Both the position numbers and the translations under genes were made by a program. Of a stretch of DNA of 12,379 nt, positions 1 to 8,497 are shown piece by piece. The DNA lies in NCBI GenBank assembly GCA_019747455.1, contig JAIEQT010000280.1:1-12379 (forward strand), written 5' to 3'. A model generated the notes under the pieces. It had not been told where the DNA came from. It saw only the letters and a program-made list of their open reading frames with translations, and did not search any database. How positions within the stretch are numbered: position 1 is the stretch's first letter; each line of letters begins with the position of its first letter. The DNA is from Chitinophagaceae bacterium (GTDB lineage Bacteria > Bacteroidota > Bacteroidia > Chitinophagales > Chitinophagaceae).

Positions 1-1238
1 GCTACAAGGTCGTCTGCGTCTACAACAGTTCCTTCTCTACTTTTCATTTTGCCGGTAGGTAATTCAACCATGCCATAGCTCAGATGATATATTCCCTCGG
101 CGGAAGGTAGTTGCAGTTTTTCACAAATTAATTTCAGCACTTTAAAATGATAATTCTGCTCATCACCCACTACATAAATGCTTTGCCGTGCATTGAATTC
201 TAACTGCTTCTGTTCTGCCAAACCAATATCCTGTGTAATGTAAACAGATGTGCCATCTTTTCTTTGTACCAATTTTTCATCTAATCCATCGGCAGTAAGA
301 TCAATCCAAACACTGCCATCTTCTTTCTGATAAAAAACATTTTTTTCTAATCCCTTTTGTACAAGATCTTTTCCTAATAAATAGGTATTACTCTCGTAGT
401 ATATTTTATGAAAATCGGTTCCAATGATTTGATAGGTTTTTTCGAATCCTTCATACACCCATTCATTCATTTGCTTCCATAAGTTTATCACTTCCGGATC
501 TCCCTGCTCCCAGGCTAGTAACATATTTTGTGCAGCTAATAAAATGGGAGCTTTTTTTTCTGCTTCTTCAGTAGATAAGCCTTCTGTTTGTAGTTGCGCT
601 ACTTGCCTTTTATATTCTTCATTATACCGTACATAATAGTCTCCTACAAAATGATCCCCTTTCATGTGGGTTGATGATGGGGTAGCGCCATTAGCAAATA
701 ATTGCCAAGCAATCATACTTTTACAAATATGAATACCCCTGTCATTTACGATACATGTTTTGATAACATCCTTACCGGTAAATGATAGAATATTGGCTAT
801 ACTTTTTCCCAGGAAGTTATTTCGCAAATGACCTAAATGCAAGGGTTTATTGGTATTGGGAGAAGAATATTCAACCATAACCCGTTCTCCGGTAGGTTCC
901 GTTTTTCCGAAATGGGGATCGTTGTTATGCCTATTAATAAAATCTAACCAAAAACGATCTTGAATGATTATATTCAGAAAACCTTTTACAATATTATAAC
1001 CAGCAAATAAATCGCTGTTTTCTTTTACCAGGTAGGAACCAAGTTCATTGCCCAAGGTTTCAGGATTTTTTTGTAAGGTTTTTACAAAGCCAAATAATAC
1101 TACTGTATAATCGCCCGCAAATTCAGGTTTAGTAATATTAACTTGAATTTGATGAAATGGGATATCCTTTTGGTAAAGCGATATAATAGCGGTAGAAGTA
1201 GCTTGTTTTATTTGCTCAGTAAGAAACATCTTTAACAT
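1..1238 (-). CDS. argS: Arginyl-tRNA synthetase, partial (C-terminus off the left edge)
   Basis: Class I aminoacyl-tRNA synthetase that charges tRNA-Arg with arginine in the cytoplasm. Translating the minus strand from the ATG at 1238 gives 412 uninterrupted residues. An N-terminal tRNA-recognition domain (about 1-95) precedes the Rossmann catalytic core. The core shows SSPNTNKPLHLGHLRN, with the HIGH-type motif HLGH at 134-137 and the family-typical VEYSSPN just before it. MKSREG at 398-403, followed by TVVDADDL, is the ArgS form of the KMSKS loop. The anticodon-binding C-terminal domain of a roughly 590-residue enzyme is missing because the window ends. A second in-frame ATG lies three codons downstream (1229) and could be the real start; 1238 sits a suitable distance after a -7 element. 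Identification is very secure from the two signature motifs. Confidence 0.96.
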   Translation of the reverse strand, partial: MLKMFLTEQIKQATSTAIISLYQKDIPFHQIQVNITKPEFAGDYTVVLFGFVKTLQKNPETLGNELGSYLVKENSDLFAGYNIVKGFLNIIIQDRFWLDFINRHNNDPHFGKTEPTGERVMVEYSSPNTNKPLHLGHLRNNFLGKSIANILSFTGKDVIKTCIVNDRGIHICKSMIAWQLFANGATPSSTHMKGDHFVGDYYVRYNEEYKRQVAQLQTEGLSTEEAEKKAPILLAAQNMLLAWEQGDPEVINLWKQMNEWVYEGFEKTYQIIGTDFHKIYYESNTYLLGKDLVQKGLEKNVFYQKEDGSVWIDLTADGLDEKLVQRKDGTSVYITQDIGLAEQKQLEFNARQSIYVVGDEQNYHFKVLKLICEKLQLPSAEGIYHLSYGMVELPTGKMKSREGTVVDADDLV

Positions 1239-1248
1239 TTTCGGGGTG

Positions 1249-1256
1249 CAAAACTA
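1249..1256 (-). promoter_or_regulatory. Bacteroidota-type -7 element of argS
   Basis: Reading the minus strand, TAGTTTTG matches the Bacteroidota -7 consensus TAnnTTTG at every fixed position. It ends 10 nt before the argS ATG at 1238, so the transcript would have a leader of only a few bases. No convincing -33 TTG was found at the expected distance, so this rests on the -7 match and its position. Confidence 0.55.
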
Positions 1257-1269
1257 ACCATTTAAAAGC

Positions 1270-1277
1270 TACCTTCG
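1270..1277 (+). promoter_or_regulatory. Bacteroidota-type -7 element of the GtrA-family gene
   Basis: TACCTTCG on the plus strand fits TAnnTTTG with one substitution (C for T at position 7). It ends 9 nt before the ATG at 1287, mirroring the argS element 14 bp away on the other strand. No clear -33 element is visible. Confidence 0.4.
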
Positions 1278-1286
1278 TGCCTTGGG

Positions 1287-1790
1287 ATGCAAAAGCTACA
1301 TTTTTTTATACGTAACCGGATATTACAGTTGGTAGATTTCTTCTATCCACTATTCCAGCAATTGATGCCTAAACAAACCTTTCGCTATGCCGCTTGCGGT
1401 GGATTCAATACCTTATTGGATATTAGTTTATTTTTCATAGCCTATAATTATATCTTGCAAAAACAGCCCATTTATTTGCGCTATCTCACTATTGGGCCGC
1501 ATATCGGAGCTTTTTTATTGAGCTTTATGGTTACTTTTCCTATTGGTTTTTACCTAAGCCGGTATGTAGTGTTTCAAGAAACTGCCGCCACTAAAAGAGC
1601 GCAGCTTGCCAAATATTTTTTAGTAGTGTTGGGCTGTTTGGCGCTCAATTATGTATTCTTAAAAATCTTTGTAGACCTATTGCATTGGTATCCCACGCCT
1701 TCCAAGATGCTAACAACTGTATTTGTAGTAGCTTTTAGCTATGTTTCTCAAAAGAATTTTACATTCAAAGCAGGGGAGAAGTCTATTTAA
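1287..1790 (+). CDS. GtrA-family small polytopic membrane protein
   Basis: A 167-residue protein with four predicted transmembrane segments (about 32-53, 72-95, 108-130 and 138-158), the layout of the GtrA/DPMS-like family. Hallmarks include FRYAACGGFNTLLD at the start of TM1, FPIGFYLSRYVVF at the end of TM2 and the closing SYVSQKNFTF, where the family usually has an aromatic-rich N(R/F)xxTF ending. Members sit in the inner membrane and are thought to flip or help transfer undecaprenyl-linked sugars for cell-surface polysaccharide. No glycosyltransferase lies next to it here, so its substrate cannot be named. A roughly 30-residue amphipathic N-terminal extension precedes TM1. Its TAA overlaps the stop codon of the convergent downstream gene. 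The family call is firm; the exact function is not known. Confidence 0.85.
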   Translation: MQKLHFFIRNRILQLVDFFYPLFQQLMPKQTFRYAACGGFNTLLDISLFFIAYNYILQKQPIYLRYLTIGPHIGAFLLSFMVTFPIGFYLSRYVVFQETAATKRAQLAKYFLVVLGCLALNYVFLKIFVDLLHWYPTPSKMLTTVFVVAFSYVSQKNFTFKAGEKSI

Positions 1791-4297
1791 AATTGAATTC
1801 TGAAACTTCCAAAAATACCAAAATTATTACTGTTTAATGAACTTAAAATAGGATTTGTACGGATATAATTCGGATTGATGCGCCATACCAAATCTACCCT
1901 AAAGAATTTAAATATATTATCTATCCCGGTTCCAACTTCTGTATACATATCACCACGTAATGAACGCAGTCGGTAATCCCCAAAATCGGTTCTATTAACC
2001 AATCTGCTTTTTTGATCTAGATTACCCCATACTGTTTTAACATTCCAAAATTGCCTGATTTTTGATTTTCTTAAAAATGGGATAAGATTGATCAGTTTTT
2101 TTTCAATATTATGCTCAATATTGATACCAGCAAAACGATCACTAAAATGTTCAAACCTACTCATTAGGTTAAAACTCTCTTTATTATAGTAATATATTTC
2201 ATTACCGGGATGTAGTTCTAATAACATAAAAGGTAACCCTTGTTCTGTCCATATTTTACCGGCATAAGCAATGTAGCTAATTTGCCCAAATCTCGGAATC
2301 CGAATTTGTTGTCGTATACTGGCATTCAATTTCGTAAAATCATACTCTCCGCTAAACACATCTTCAAAAGCTTTTCCAATTCGCAATTCATATACCGGCT
2401 GGTCAGATCTTATTCTATAATCTCTACGGTGACTAATAATTTTTCTTTCACCCGGTGCATACCTGAATTTTAATACGAATTCGGTATTTACTAAGGGGTT
2501 GTCTGATAAAGAACTTGGTGTGGGTAACGGTAAATGCGTATCGTAATCAATTCTACTGATAAAACTCGATAAAGTAAACTGGTTTGGCCATTCTTTCGAA
2601 AATCCGGCTTTGTATTCTTTGATTGCGAGAAATTTCTGAGGAATGTCAGGCCTACGAATTAACTGACTAAATAAATTATCTGTTGTTACATCTTCGTCGT
2701 TATACTTGATTTTTCCATTATCTAAATCATTGATATAAGAGGCAAAAACACTCCAGCCTTTTTTACCGGGTAGTTTATAATTAACACCCAATTTGCCTTT
2801 AAATCTGCTGTCGCGAATGCCATAAGCTAAATAGGCATTAAGTCGTAAGTACTTACTAAACAAATCGGTGGTACCAATATCAAATCTGAATCTTACCTGC
2901 TCTACTTGGTTACCGCTGATCCACTTGAACCATGGCCCAATTTCATATTTCCCTAGTTTTTTGTGACCATCAAAAACAAATTCAAGTGTTTCACTATACT
3001 TCTTGAATACCGGTACTGTTTTTAAAGTATCAATTAATTTTAAAACAGACTCTTCATTTTTTGTTAGTTGCTCTGTTCTGTGTTCATTCCAATATTTTTT
3101 ATCAATTATCACACTGGCTTCATCACTTATTATTTCATCTTTTATTTTATTTTTCTTTATCTCAGTTAATATATCAGGTGTATCTATTTTGATATTTGTA
3201 TATCTTTTTGTTTTCCTTCCAATAAATGAAAATTTATCTTTTTTAAGCGGAGAAACCTCAGCAACAAAAACATCTTTAGCAAAAAGCCATTTGCCGGATT
3301 CATTTCGATTGAATTCCTGGCTAATGCTGAGCCGATGTACAAAATTGATATTAGCGGTAGTATTGATATTTAGGTTAATCCTTTGTATGGCCCAGGTTGT
3401 ACTATGTATCCAGCAGTCTCCAGAAAATGTATTTTCACCGTCTGCTTTTGGTGAAAAAATAAGATGAAAATATTTCTCGCTACCAATAGTTATGGTATCA
3501 GCCCCTCTGTAATTGTAGTATTTGTCGCCCACATTGCTAAGCGGACTAATAAACTCTTTACCAAAAATGGTCAGTTGATTGCTGTATGTATTGATACGTT
3601 GGTTTACACCATTGATGAACTGCAACACCGACTCGTTTTTAAGACCATGTGTTTGCTGCGCGGTTATAACTTCTCTGGTAGCAGCCGGATTATTTGAAAA
3701 GTAATATTCCGATAAGGTTTCCGTAAGGAATACGGGTAGAAAAGGCTTAGCCTCTGTTACGCTATCAATATTATCCAATACAAATCCAAAGGGCTTTAAT
3801 AATTTAATATCTCTAAATTTTTCTTTATTGATATTATTCAAGTCGATCTCTAATTTATTATAGAGTGTATAGGAGTAGTTCTGATATTGGTAGGGATTGT
3901 TTTCCGGTTTATGCATAACTACATTCTTCCACCAGCGTAGGCCTTTACTAAATTTCGATCTTACAAATACCTCATTTGATTGTTTTAAAGGACCGAGCAG
4001 GAATTGCAGGGTATCATTTGAAAAAGATTTTATAGCATAGCCAATATTATCGTGACCAACATAGCCAACAATAAGGCTATCATTAGCCATACCGGATAAT
4101 TTTACACTAAAGAATCCGAGACTGTCTGTAAGGGTACCGGTACCATTTTTCTTCCATTTCACCGTTGCAAAAGCTACCGCTTCTTTGGTAAAAGGATTCA
4201 CCACCTTTCCCTTCACTACACTGCTCTGCTGAGCTGGTGAAAATAGGGGTAGATATAGAATAAAAAAGAATACAATACGTATGAAAATCCTGCTCAA
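1787..4297 (-). CDS. DUF5686 / carboxypeptidase-like regulatory domain protein, probable outer-membrane protein
   Basis: An 836-residue secreted protein. Residues 1-22 form a signal peptide: positively charged start, hydrophobic stretch FFFILYLPLF, cleavage probably near SPAQQ. Residues about 27-105 are a carboxypeptidase-D-regulatory-like beta-sandwich (VVKGKVVNPFTKEAVAFATV, then TDSLGFFSV and LIVGYVGH). The rest resembles the DUF5686 family, including NPYQYQNYSYTLYNKLE at about 134-150 and many alternating polar/hydrophobic strands. The chain ends in FGSFRIQF, a C-terminal Phe as in beta-barrel outer-membrane proteins. Family function is unknown, and no catalytic motif was seen. The start is TTG: an in-frame TGA lies nine codons upstream with no ATG or GTG between, and the next ATG would remove the signal peptide. 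It converges on the GtrA-family gene with a 4-bp overlap and diverges from dnaK. Confidence 0.82.
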   Translation of the reverse strand: MSRIFIRIVFFFILYLPLFSPAQQSSVVKGKVVNPFTKEAVAFATVKWKKNGTGTLTDSLGFFSVKLSGMANDSLIVGYVGHDNIGYAIKSFSNDTLQFLLGPLKQSNEVFVRSKFSKGLRWWKNVVMHKPENNPYQYQNYSYTLYNKLEIDLNNINKEKFRDIKLLKPFGFVLDNIDSVTEAKPFLPVFLTETLSEYYFSNNPAATREVITAQQTHGLKNESVLQFINGVNQRINTYSNQLTIFGKEFISPLSNVGDKYYNYRGADTITIGSEKYFHLIFSPKADGENTFSGDCWIHSTTWAIQRINLNINTTANINFVHRLSISQEFNRNESGKWLFAKDVFVAEVSPLKKDKFSFIGRKTKRYTNIKIDTPDILTEIKKNKIKDEIISDEASVIIDKKYWNEHRTEQLTKNEESVLKLIDTLKTVPVFKKYSETLEFVFDGHKKLGKYEIGPWFKWISGNQVEQVRFRFDIGTTDLFSKYLRLNAYLAYGIRDSRFKGKLGVNYKLPGKKGWSVFASYINDLDNGKIKYNDEDVTTDNLFSQLIRRPDIPQKFLAIKEYKAGFSKEWPNQFTLSSFISRIDYDTHLPLPTPSSLSDNPLVNTEFVLKFRYAPGERKIISHRRDYRIRSDQPVYELRIGKAFEDVFSGEYDFTKLNASIRQQIRIPRFGQISYIAYAGKIWTEQGLPFMLLELHPGNEIYYYNKESFNLMSRFEHFSDRFAGINIEHNIEKKLINLIPFLRKSKIRQFWNVKTVWGNLDQKSRLVNRTDFGDYRLRSLRGDMYTEVGTGIDNIFKFFRVDLVWRINPNYIRTNPILSSLNSNNFGIFGSFRIQF

Positions 4298-4366
4298 CTT
4301 GTGCTGCTTTTTTGCGGGATTTCAGAAGATACTTAGATTTTGTAAATATCCTAAATAATTAAGATA

Positions 4367-4466
4367 TGTCAGTTTGGTTGGCTCAAAATTAACTATTTGT
4401 CAGTATAAAATACATGCAAAAATGGGTTTAAAATCCTATCTGCCATTTTTTCACCTTAACTGTCAG
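4367..4466 (+). promoter_or_regulatory. Three phased TGTCAG hexamers upstream of dnaK (candidate activator sites)
   Basis: TGTCAG occurs at 4367-4372, 4398-4403 and 4461-4466, all in the same orientation. Start-to-start distances are 31 and 63 bp, about three and six turns of B-DNA, so all three would lie on one face of the helix. The third copy abuts the -24 element of the sigma-54-like promoter and lies in ACTGTCAGT, a short odd-centred palindrome. The first two lie about 90-125 bp upstream of the predicted start of transcription, the usual range for enhancer-binding activators. The repeats are seen directly; binding by a regulator is inference. Confidence 0.4.
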
Positions 4467-4481
4467 TGGCATAATCATTGC
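4467..4481 (+). promoter_or_regulatory. rpoN-dependent promoter (predicted): Candidate sigma-54 (-24/-12) promoter of dnaK
   Basis: TGGCATAATCATTGC matches the sigma-54 consensus TGGCACGnnnnTTGC at 9 of 11 fixed positions. It keeps the invariant GG and GC dinucleotides with exactly 10 bp between them. With C4481 as -12, transcription would begin near 4493, giving a 14-nt leader before the dnaK ATG at 4507. No CIRCE-type inverted repeat was found. Sigma-54 control of dnaK is inferred from the sequence match only. Confidence 0.5.
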
Positions 4482-4506
4482 CGAGTAAATGAAGTAAATT
4501 TTAAGT

Positions 4507-6411
4507 ATGGGAAAGATTATAGGAATAGATTTAGGTACCACAAATAGTTGTGTATCTGTAATGGAGGGCAATGAGCCCGTTGTTATTGCCAATGAGGAAG
4601 GTAGAAGAACTACCCCCTCTGTGGTAGCATTCTTGAAAAATGGAGAGCGTAAAGTGGGTGATCCTGCTAAACGCCAGGCTATTACCAATCCTCAGAATAC
4701 GATCACCAGCGTAAAGCGTTTTATGGGTCGTAGATATGATGAAGTAACAGAAGAAATCAGTCATTGGAGCTACAAAGTAGCCAAAGGCGATAATAATACA
4801 GTACGTGTTGCGATCGACGATCGTTTATATACCCCTCAGGAGATTTCTGCCATGACTTTGCAGAAGATGAAAAAAACGGCAGAAGATTATTTAGGTCAGG
4901 AAGTTACGGAAGCGGTTATTACCGTTCCTGCGTATTTTAATGATGCGCAACGCCAGGCCACCAAAGAAGCCGGGGAAATTGCAGGATTAAATGTTAGAAG
5001 AATTGTGAATGAGCCAACAGCTGCTGCTTTGGCCTATGGATTAGATAAAAAACATGCTGATCAGAAAATTGCGGTGTTCGATTTAGGTGGTGGTACTTTT
5101 GATATCTCTATCCTCGAATTAGGGGATGGCGTATTTGAAGTAAAATCTACCAACGGAGATACCCATTTAGGTGGTGATGATTTTGATAAAGTAATTATGG
5201 ACTGGTTAGCGGATGAATTCAAAGGCCAGGAAGCTATTGATTTACGTAAAGATCCAATGGCTTTACAGCGTTTGAAGGAAGCAGCAGAGAAAGCGAAAGT
5301 AGAGTTGAGTTCGTCTTCAGAAACAGAAATTAACTTGCCTTATATCACTGCGGTAGACGGGGTGCCTAAACACCTAGTGGTGAAATTAAGTCGCGCTAAA
5401 TTTGAGCAATTAGCAGATAATTTATTTGCTCGTTGTTTAAAGCCTTGTGAGATTGCCTTAAAAGATGCTGGTTACAGTACTTCCGATATTGATGAAGTAA
5501 TTTTAGTTGGTGGGTCTACCCGTATCCCTAAAGTGCAGGAAATTGTAGAGAAGTTTTTTGGTAAAAAGCCCAATAAAGGGGTAAATCCTGATGAAGTTGT
5601 TGCCGTTGGTGCTGCTATTCAAGGTGCTGTATTAACAGGTGAAGTAAAAGATGTATTGTTATTAGATGTTACTCCATTAAGCTTAGGTATTGAAACAATG
5701 GGTGGTGTAATGACTACCATGATTGCGGCTAATACTACGATTCCAACTAAGAAAACAGAAGTTTATTCTACTGCCAGTGATAACCAGCCTGGTGTTCAAA
5801 TTCATGTGCTTCAAGGAGAGCGCCCCATGGCAAATCAGAACAAGAGTTTAGGTATGTTTAATTTGGATGGTATACCTCCGGCTCCACGTGGTGTTCCTCA
5901 AATTGAAGTAACTTTTGATATTGATGCGAATGGTATGTTGCATGTAAGTGCAAAAGATAAGGGTACTGGTAAGGAGCAGAAAATTAGAATTGAAGCAGGA
6001 AGTGGTTTGAGTAAAGAGGAAGTTGAAAAAATGAAGGCGGAGGCTAAAGCCAATGAGGCTGCAGATAAAGAAGCCAGAGAAAAGGTTGAGAAAATTAACC
6101 AAGCCGATAGTTTGATTTTCCAAACAGAAAAGCAATTCAAAGAGTTTGGTGATAAAATTCCTGCCGATAAGAAAGGAGCTATTGAAACGGCACTAACCAA
6201 ATTGAAAGAAGCGCATAAGAATCAGGATCTACCTGCTATAGACGCAACTATGGCTGAGATGAATACTGCCTGGACTGCAGCTAGTGAGGATATTTATAAA
6301 GCGCAGCAAGCGGCCGGCGCGCAGCCAGGTGGAGAACAAGCAGCGGGTGCTGAATCTACACAAGCTAAGAGCGATACTGTAGAAGATGCGCAGTTTGAAG
6401 AAGTGAAGTAA
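4507..6411 (+). CDS. dnaK: Chaperone protein DnaK (Hsp70)
   Basis: ATP-driven cytoplasmic chaperone that binds and releases exposed hydrophobic peptides together with DnaJ and GrpE. The 634 residues match the normal length. The nucleotide-binding domain (1 to about 380) shows the phosphate-1 loop [13 protein letters not shown] (6-18), K70, the phosphate-2 loop [11 protein letters not shown] (191-201) with T197 matching the E. coli autophosphorylation site T199, and the adenosine motif [12 protein letters not shown] (331-342). The hydrophobic interdomain linker VLLLDVTPL is at 383-391, followed by the substrate-binding beta domain and a helical lid (about 505-600). A Gly/Ala/Gln-rich linker leads to the C-terminal tail [10 protein letters not shown], close to the usual bacterial D(A)xFEEVK ending. 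It stands alone, without grpE or dnaJ nearby. Identification is certain. Confidence 0.99.
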   Translation: MGKIIGIDLGTTNSCVSVMEGNEPVVIANEEGRRTTPSVVAFLKNGERKVGDPAKRQAITNPQNTITSVKRFMGRRYDEVTEEISHWSYKVAKGDNNTVRVAIDDRLYTPQEISAMTLQKMKKTAEDYLGQEVTEAVITVPAYFNDAQRQATKEAGEIAGLNVRRIVNEPTAAALAYGLDKKHADQKIAVFDLGGGTFDISILELGDGVFEVKSTNGDTHLGGDDFDKVIMDWLADEFKGQEAIDLRKDPMALQRLKEAAEKAKVELSSSSETEINLPYITAVDGVPKHLVVKLSRAKFEQLADNLFARCLKPCEIALKDAGYSTSDIDEVILVGGSTRIPKVQEIVEKFFGKKPNKGVNPDEVVAVGAAIQGAVLTGEVKDVLLLDVTPLSLGIETMGGVMTTMIAANTTIPTKKTEVYSTASDNQPGVQIHVLQGERPMANQNKSLGMFNLDGIPPAPRGVPQIEVTFDIDANGMLHVSAKDKGTGKEQKIRIEAGSGLSKEEVEKMKAEAKANEAADKEAREKVEKINQADSLIFQTEKQFKEFGDKIPADKKGAIETALTKLKEAHKNQDLPAIDATMAEMNTAWTAASEDIYKAQQAAGAQPGGEQAAGAESTQAKSDTVEDAQFEEVK

Positions 6412-6430
6412 GGAATAGAATATAGCATAT

Positions 6431-6451
6431 GAGGTGAAAGGTTTGAGGTCC
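6431..6451 (+). repeat. Three heptads of the RAGGTNN repeat downstream of dnaK
   Basis: Three consecutive heptamers, GAGGTGA, AAGGTTT and GAGGTCC, share a purine followed by AGGT in the same register. They lie 20 bp after the dnaK stop. The array is short and degenerate alone, but the same heptad recurs in better-preserved form at 9293-9313 and, inverted, at 9339-9380. Confidence 0.5.
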
Positions 6452-6469
6452 AAGCAATAATATGTTTTC

Positions 6470-6503
6470 AAAATTGCCCCAACGGTACCGTTGGGGCAAT
6501 TTT
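6470..6503. terminator. Bidirectional terminator between dnaK and dnaG
   Basis: A perfect 34-bp palindrome, each arm 17 bases: AAAATTGCCCCAACGGT and its reverse complement, centred on GGTACC. On either strand the GC-rich core is followed by TTTT, the form of an intrinsic terminator. It sits 58 bp after the dnaK stop and 19 bp after the dnaG stop, so it can end both convergent transcripts. The symmetry is seen directly; termination is inferred from shape and position. Confidence 0.88.
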
Positions 6504-6522
6504 ATGTAGTGTCAGCTATTTT

Positions 6523-8457
6523 TTATTTGGGTTTAATTACAGTGCCCCTTAGCCTGGTTATTTCGTGCTCATAACTTTGTAATTCTTTATGAACAGTAAT
6601 TATTTTAAGCTGTTCTTCATAGCTGGCTGTTTGCATATCTCTCATTAAATCAGCAAACATTTTTTGAAACTTACGTAGCTTATAATAAGCAATGCTTAAC
6701 TGGGCGTCATTTACTGAATTATCCTTGTGCACACTGTCTTTATTACCTAATTTCTCATCCCATCTGTTACTAAGTTCATATTGATTGCTGCTTACTTCGA
6801 TGGCAATATTTCTTACTGTTTCTTGCTCATGATAAACCAATGATTTATTGGTCGGCTGCTGCCCACTACTATATAATTGATGATATACCAATAGAACGCT
6901 TTCTAACTGCGCATTTGAAAAATGAAATTGGTTCAATTCACTGAAAATATAATCAGCGATTGTTTGCGTTTCATCAAAGGGTTTGAGCCCATGTTCGAAT
7001 AAAATTTTTAGAATATTTTTTTCAAATATATCATCTTGTTGAAGCAGGTCTTCGGCGCTATCGGGGTCGTAATTTTTATTGATATTTCCCTGAGCAATAA
7101 TATTGGCTTCTTCAAAAGGAATTTTTTTCTCCTCTTTTGAAATTTTATCTCGTTTGAATTTATTCACCAGATTGGTGAAACCAGCTTCATCGATTTTTAG
7201 TAAAGCAGCACATTGCCGGATATAATCTTGTTGACGAGTAAAATCTTCTGTTTTATTGATTTTACTCAAAGTTTCTGCCAGCTGGTTTACAACGGCACTT
7301 TTGCGCGTAACATCGGTGCCGGCTTCTTTGAGTAATACTTCCAATTGAAAAAGAATGAAGTCTTTTTTATTTGCTGCAACGAATTCGTTGAATGCTTTGG
7401 CTCCCGTTTTATTTACATAGCTATCCGGGTCTTCTCCATCTGGAATAAGTACAAGCCTAACATTCAATCCTTCTTCCAATGCTAAATCTAACCCGCGCAA
7501 AGCCGCTTTTATGCCGGCATTATCACCATCATAAATAATGGTAAGATTATTGGTATATTTTTTTACTAGCCTTAATTGATCGATAGTTAGTGATGTACCC
7601 CCGCTCGCTACTACATTTTCAATACCGGCTTGGTGTAAGCTCACTACATCTGTATATCCTTCTACCAATAAACATTCATCTGCGCGATCAATGGCTATAC
7701 GTGCAAAATAAGAACCATATAAAATTTTGCTCTTTATATAAATTTCATTCTCAGGCGTGTTAATGTATTTAGGTGCCTTATCGTTTTTACCGATTATACG
7801 TGCCCCAAAGCCAATCGTTTTACCCGTATTGTTATGAATGGGGAAAATGATGCGTCCGCGATAATTATCAATTAATTCATCGTTATTACGAATACTTACA
7901 AGGCCCGTTTTAGGAAGTAGCTCTTTATTAAATTGATTGATGAGTAAGGCTTGTGTGAGTGTGTCTTTTGCCTGAGGATTATAGCCAATGTTAAACTTGC
8001 GAATAGTTTCTTCTCTAAATCCTCTCTCTTTTAAATAGGAGAGTGCTATGTTTTTTCCTTCTTCTGTTTCAAAGAGTTGTTCTGTAAAAAACTTTTGTGC
8101 AAAATGATTGATCGCATGTAAGCTATCATTTACCTGTTGCTGTATTATTTGTTCCGGAGATCGTTCTGTTTCTTCTACTTCAATATTATACCTGGCTGCC
8201 AGCCATTTTAAAGCTTCTACATAACTGTATTTTTCATGCTCCATTAAGAAGCCAATGGTATTCCCACTTTTACCACAGCCAAAACATTTATAAATTTCTT
8301 TCGCTGGAGAAACAGTGAAAGAGGGTGTTTTTTCTCCGTGGAAAGGGCAAAGACCTAAATAGTTAGCGCCTCTTTTTTTGAGTTTAATAAATTCACCCAA
8401 AACATCGATGATATCGATGCGGCTTGTAATTTGTTGTATGGTTTGTGGTGATATCAC
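6523..8457 (-). CDS. dnaG: DNA primase
   Basis: Makes RNA primers for the replication fork and acts with the replicative helicase DnaB. The 644 residues show the three normal parts. The N-terminal CHC2 zinc-binding domain has ligands C37, H40, C58 and C61 (CPFH...CFGC). The catalytic core includes YRGRIIFPI (199-207) and the TOPRIM motifs EGYTD (266-270), DGDNAG (310-315) and DPDS (343-346), which hold the metal-binding acidic residues. A less conserved C-terminal region (about 470-644) is the expected DnaB-interaction domain. The start is GTG at 8457: an in-frame TAA lies seven codons upstream with no ATG between, and the first internal Met (residue 72) would lose the zinc finger. It converges with dnaK and diverges from the DeoR-type gene. 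The usual rpsU/rpoD neighbours are not present here. Confidence 0.98.
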   Translation of the reverse strand: MISPQTIQQITSRIDIIDVLGEFIKLKKRGANYLGLCPFHGEKTPSFTVSPAKEIYKCFGCGKSGNTIGFLMEHEKYSYVEALKWLAARYNIEVEETERSPEQIIQQQVNDSLHAINHFAQKFFTEQLFETEEGKNIALSYLKERGFREETIRKFNIGYNPQAKDTLTQALLINQFNKELLPKTGLVSIRNNDELIDNYRGRIIFPIHNNTGKTIGFGARIIGKNDKAPKYINTPENEIYIKSKILYGSYFARIAIDRADECLLVEGYTDVVSLHQAGIENVVASGGTSLTIDQLRLVKKYTNNLTIIYDGDNAGIKAALRGLDLALEEGLNVRLVLIPDGEDPDSYVNKTGAKAFNEFVAANKKDFILFQLEVLLKEAGTDVTRKSAVVNQLAETLSKINKTEDFTRQQDYIRQCAALLKIDEAGFTNLVNKFKRDKISKEEKKIPFEEANIIAQGNINKNYDPDSAEDLLQQDDIFEKNILKILFEHGLKPFDETQTIADYIFSELNQFHFSNAQLESVLLVYHQLYSSGQQPTNKSLVYHEQETVRNIAIEVSSNQYELSNRWDEKLGNKDSVHKDNSVNDAQLSIAYYKLRKFQKMFADLMRDMQTASYEEQLKIITVHKELQSYEHEITRLRGTVIKPK

Positions 8458-8497
8458 TGTTACAGGGCTGCTAAATTAGGCTTTGCCAGAAATAAAT

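Noticed and set aside
2240..3697. Plus-strand open frames inside the DUF5686 gene
   Set aside because: They are antisense to a well-supported 836-residue protein, have no recognisable domain and no promoter or start context.
4495..4502. TAAATTTT as a Bacteroidota -7 box for dnaK
   Set aside because: It matches 7 of 8 consensus positions but ends only 4 nt before the ATG, and the only TTG upstream (4478-4480) is too close. The -24/-12 match fits the spacing better.
4298..4506. CIRCE heat-shock operator upstream of dnaK
   Set aside because: Neither TTAGCACTC nor its inverted partner, or any close variant, was found.
5848..6471. Minus-strand open frames over the 3' half of dnaK
   Set aside because: Low-complexity Ser/Leu/Phe-rich translations are shadows of the coding frame of a certain gene.
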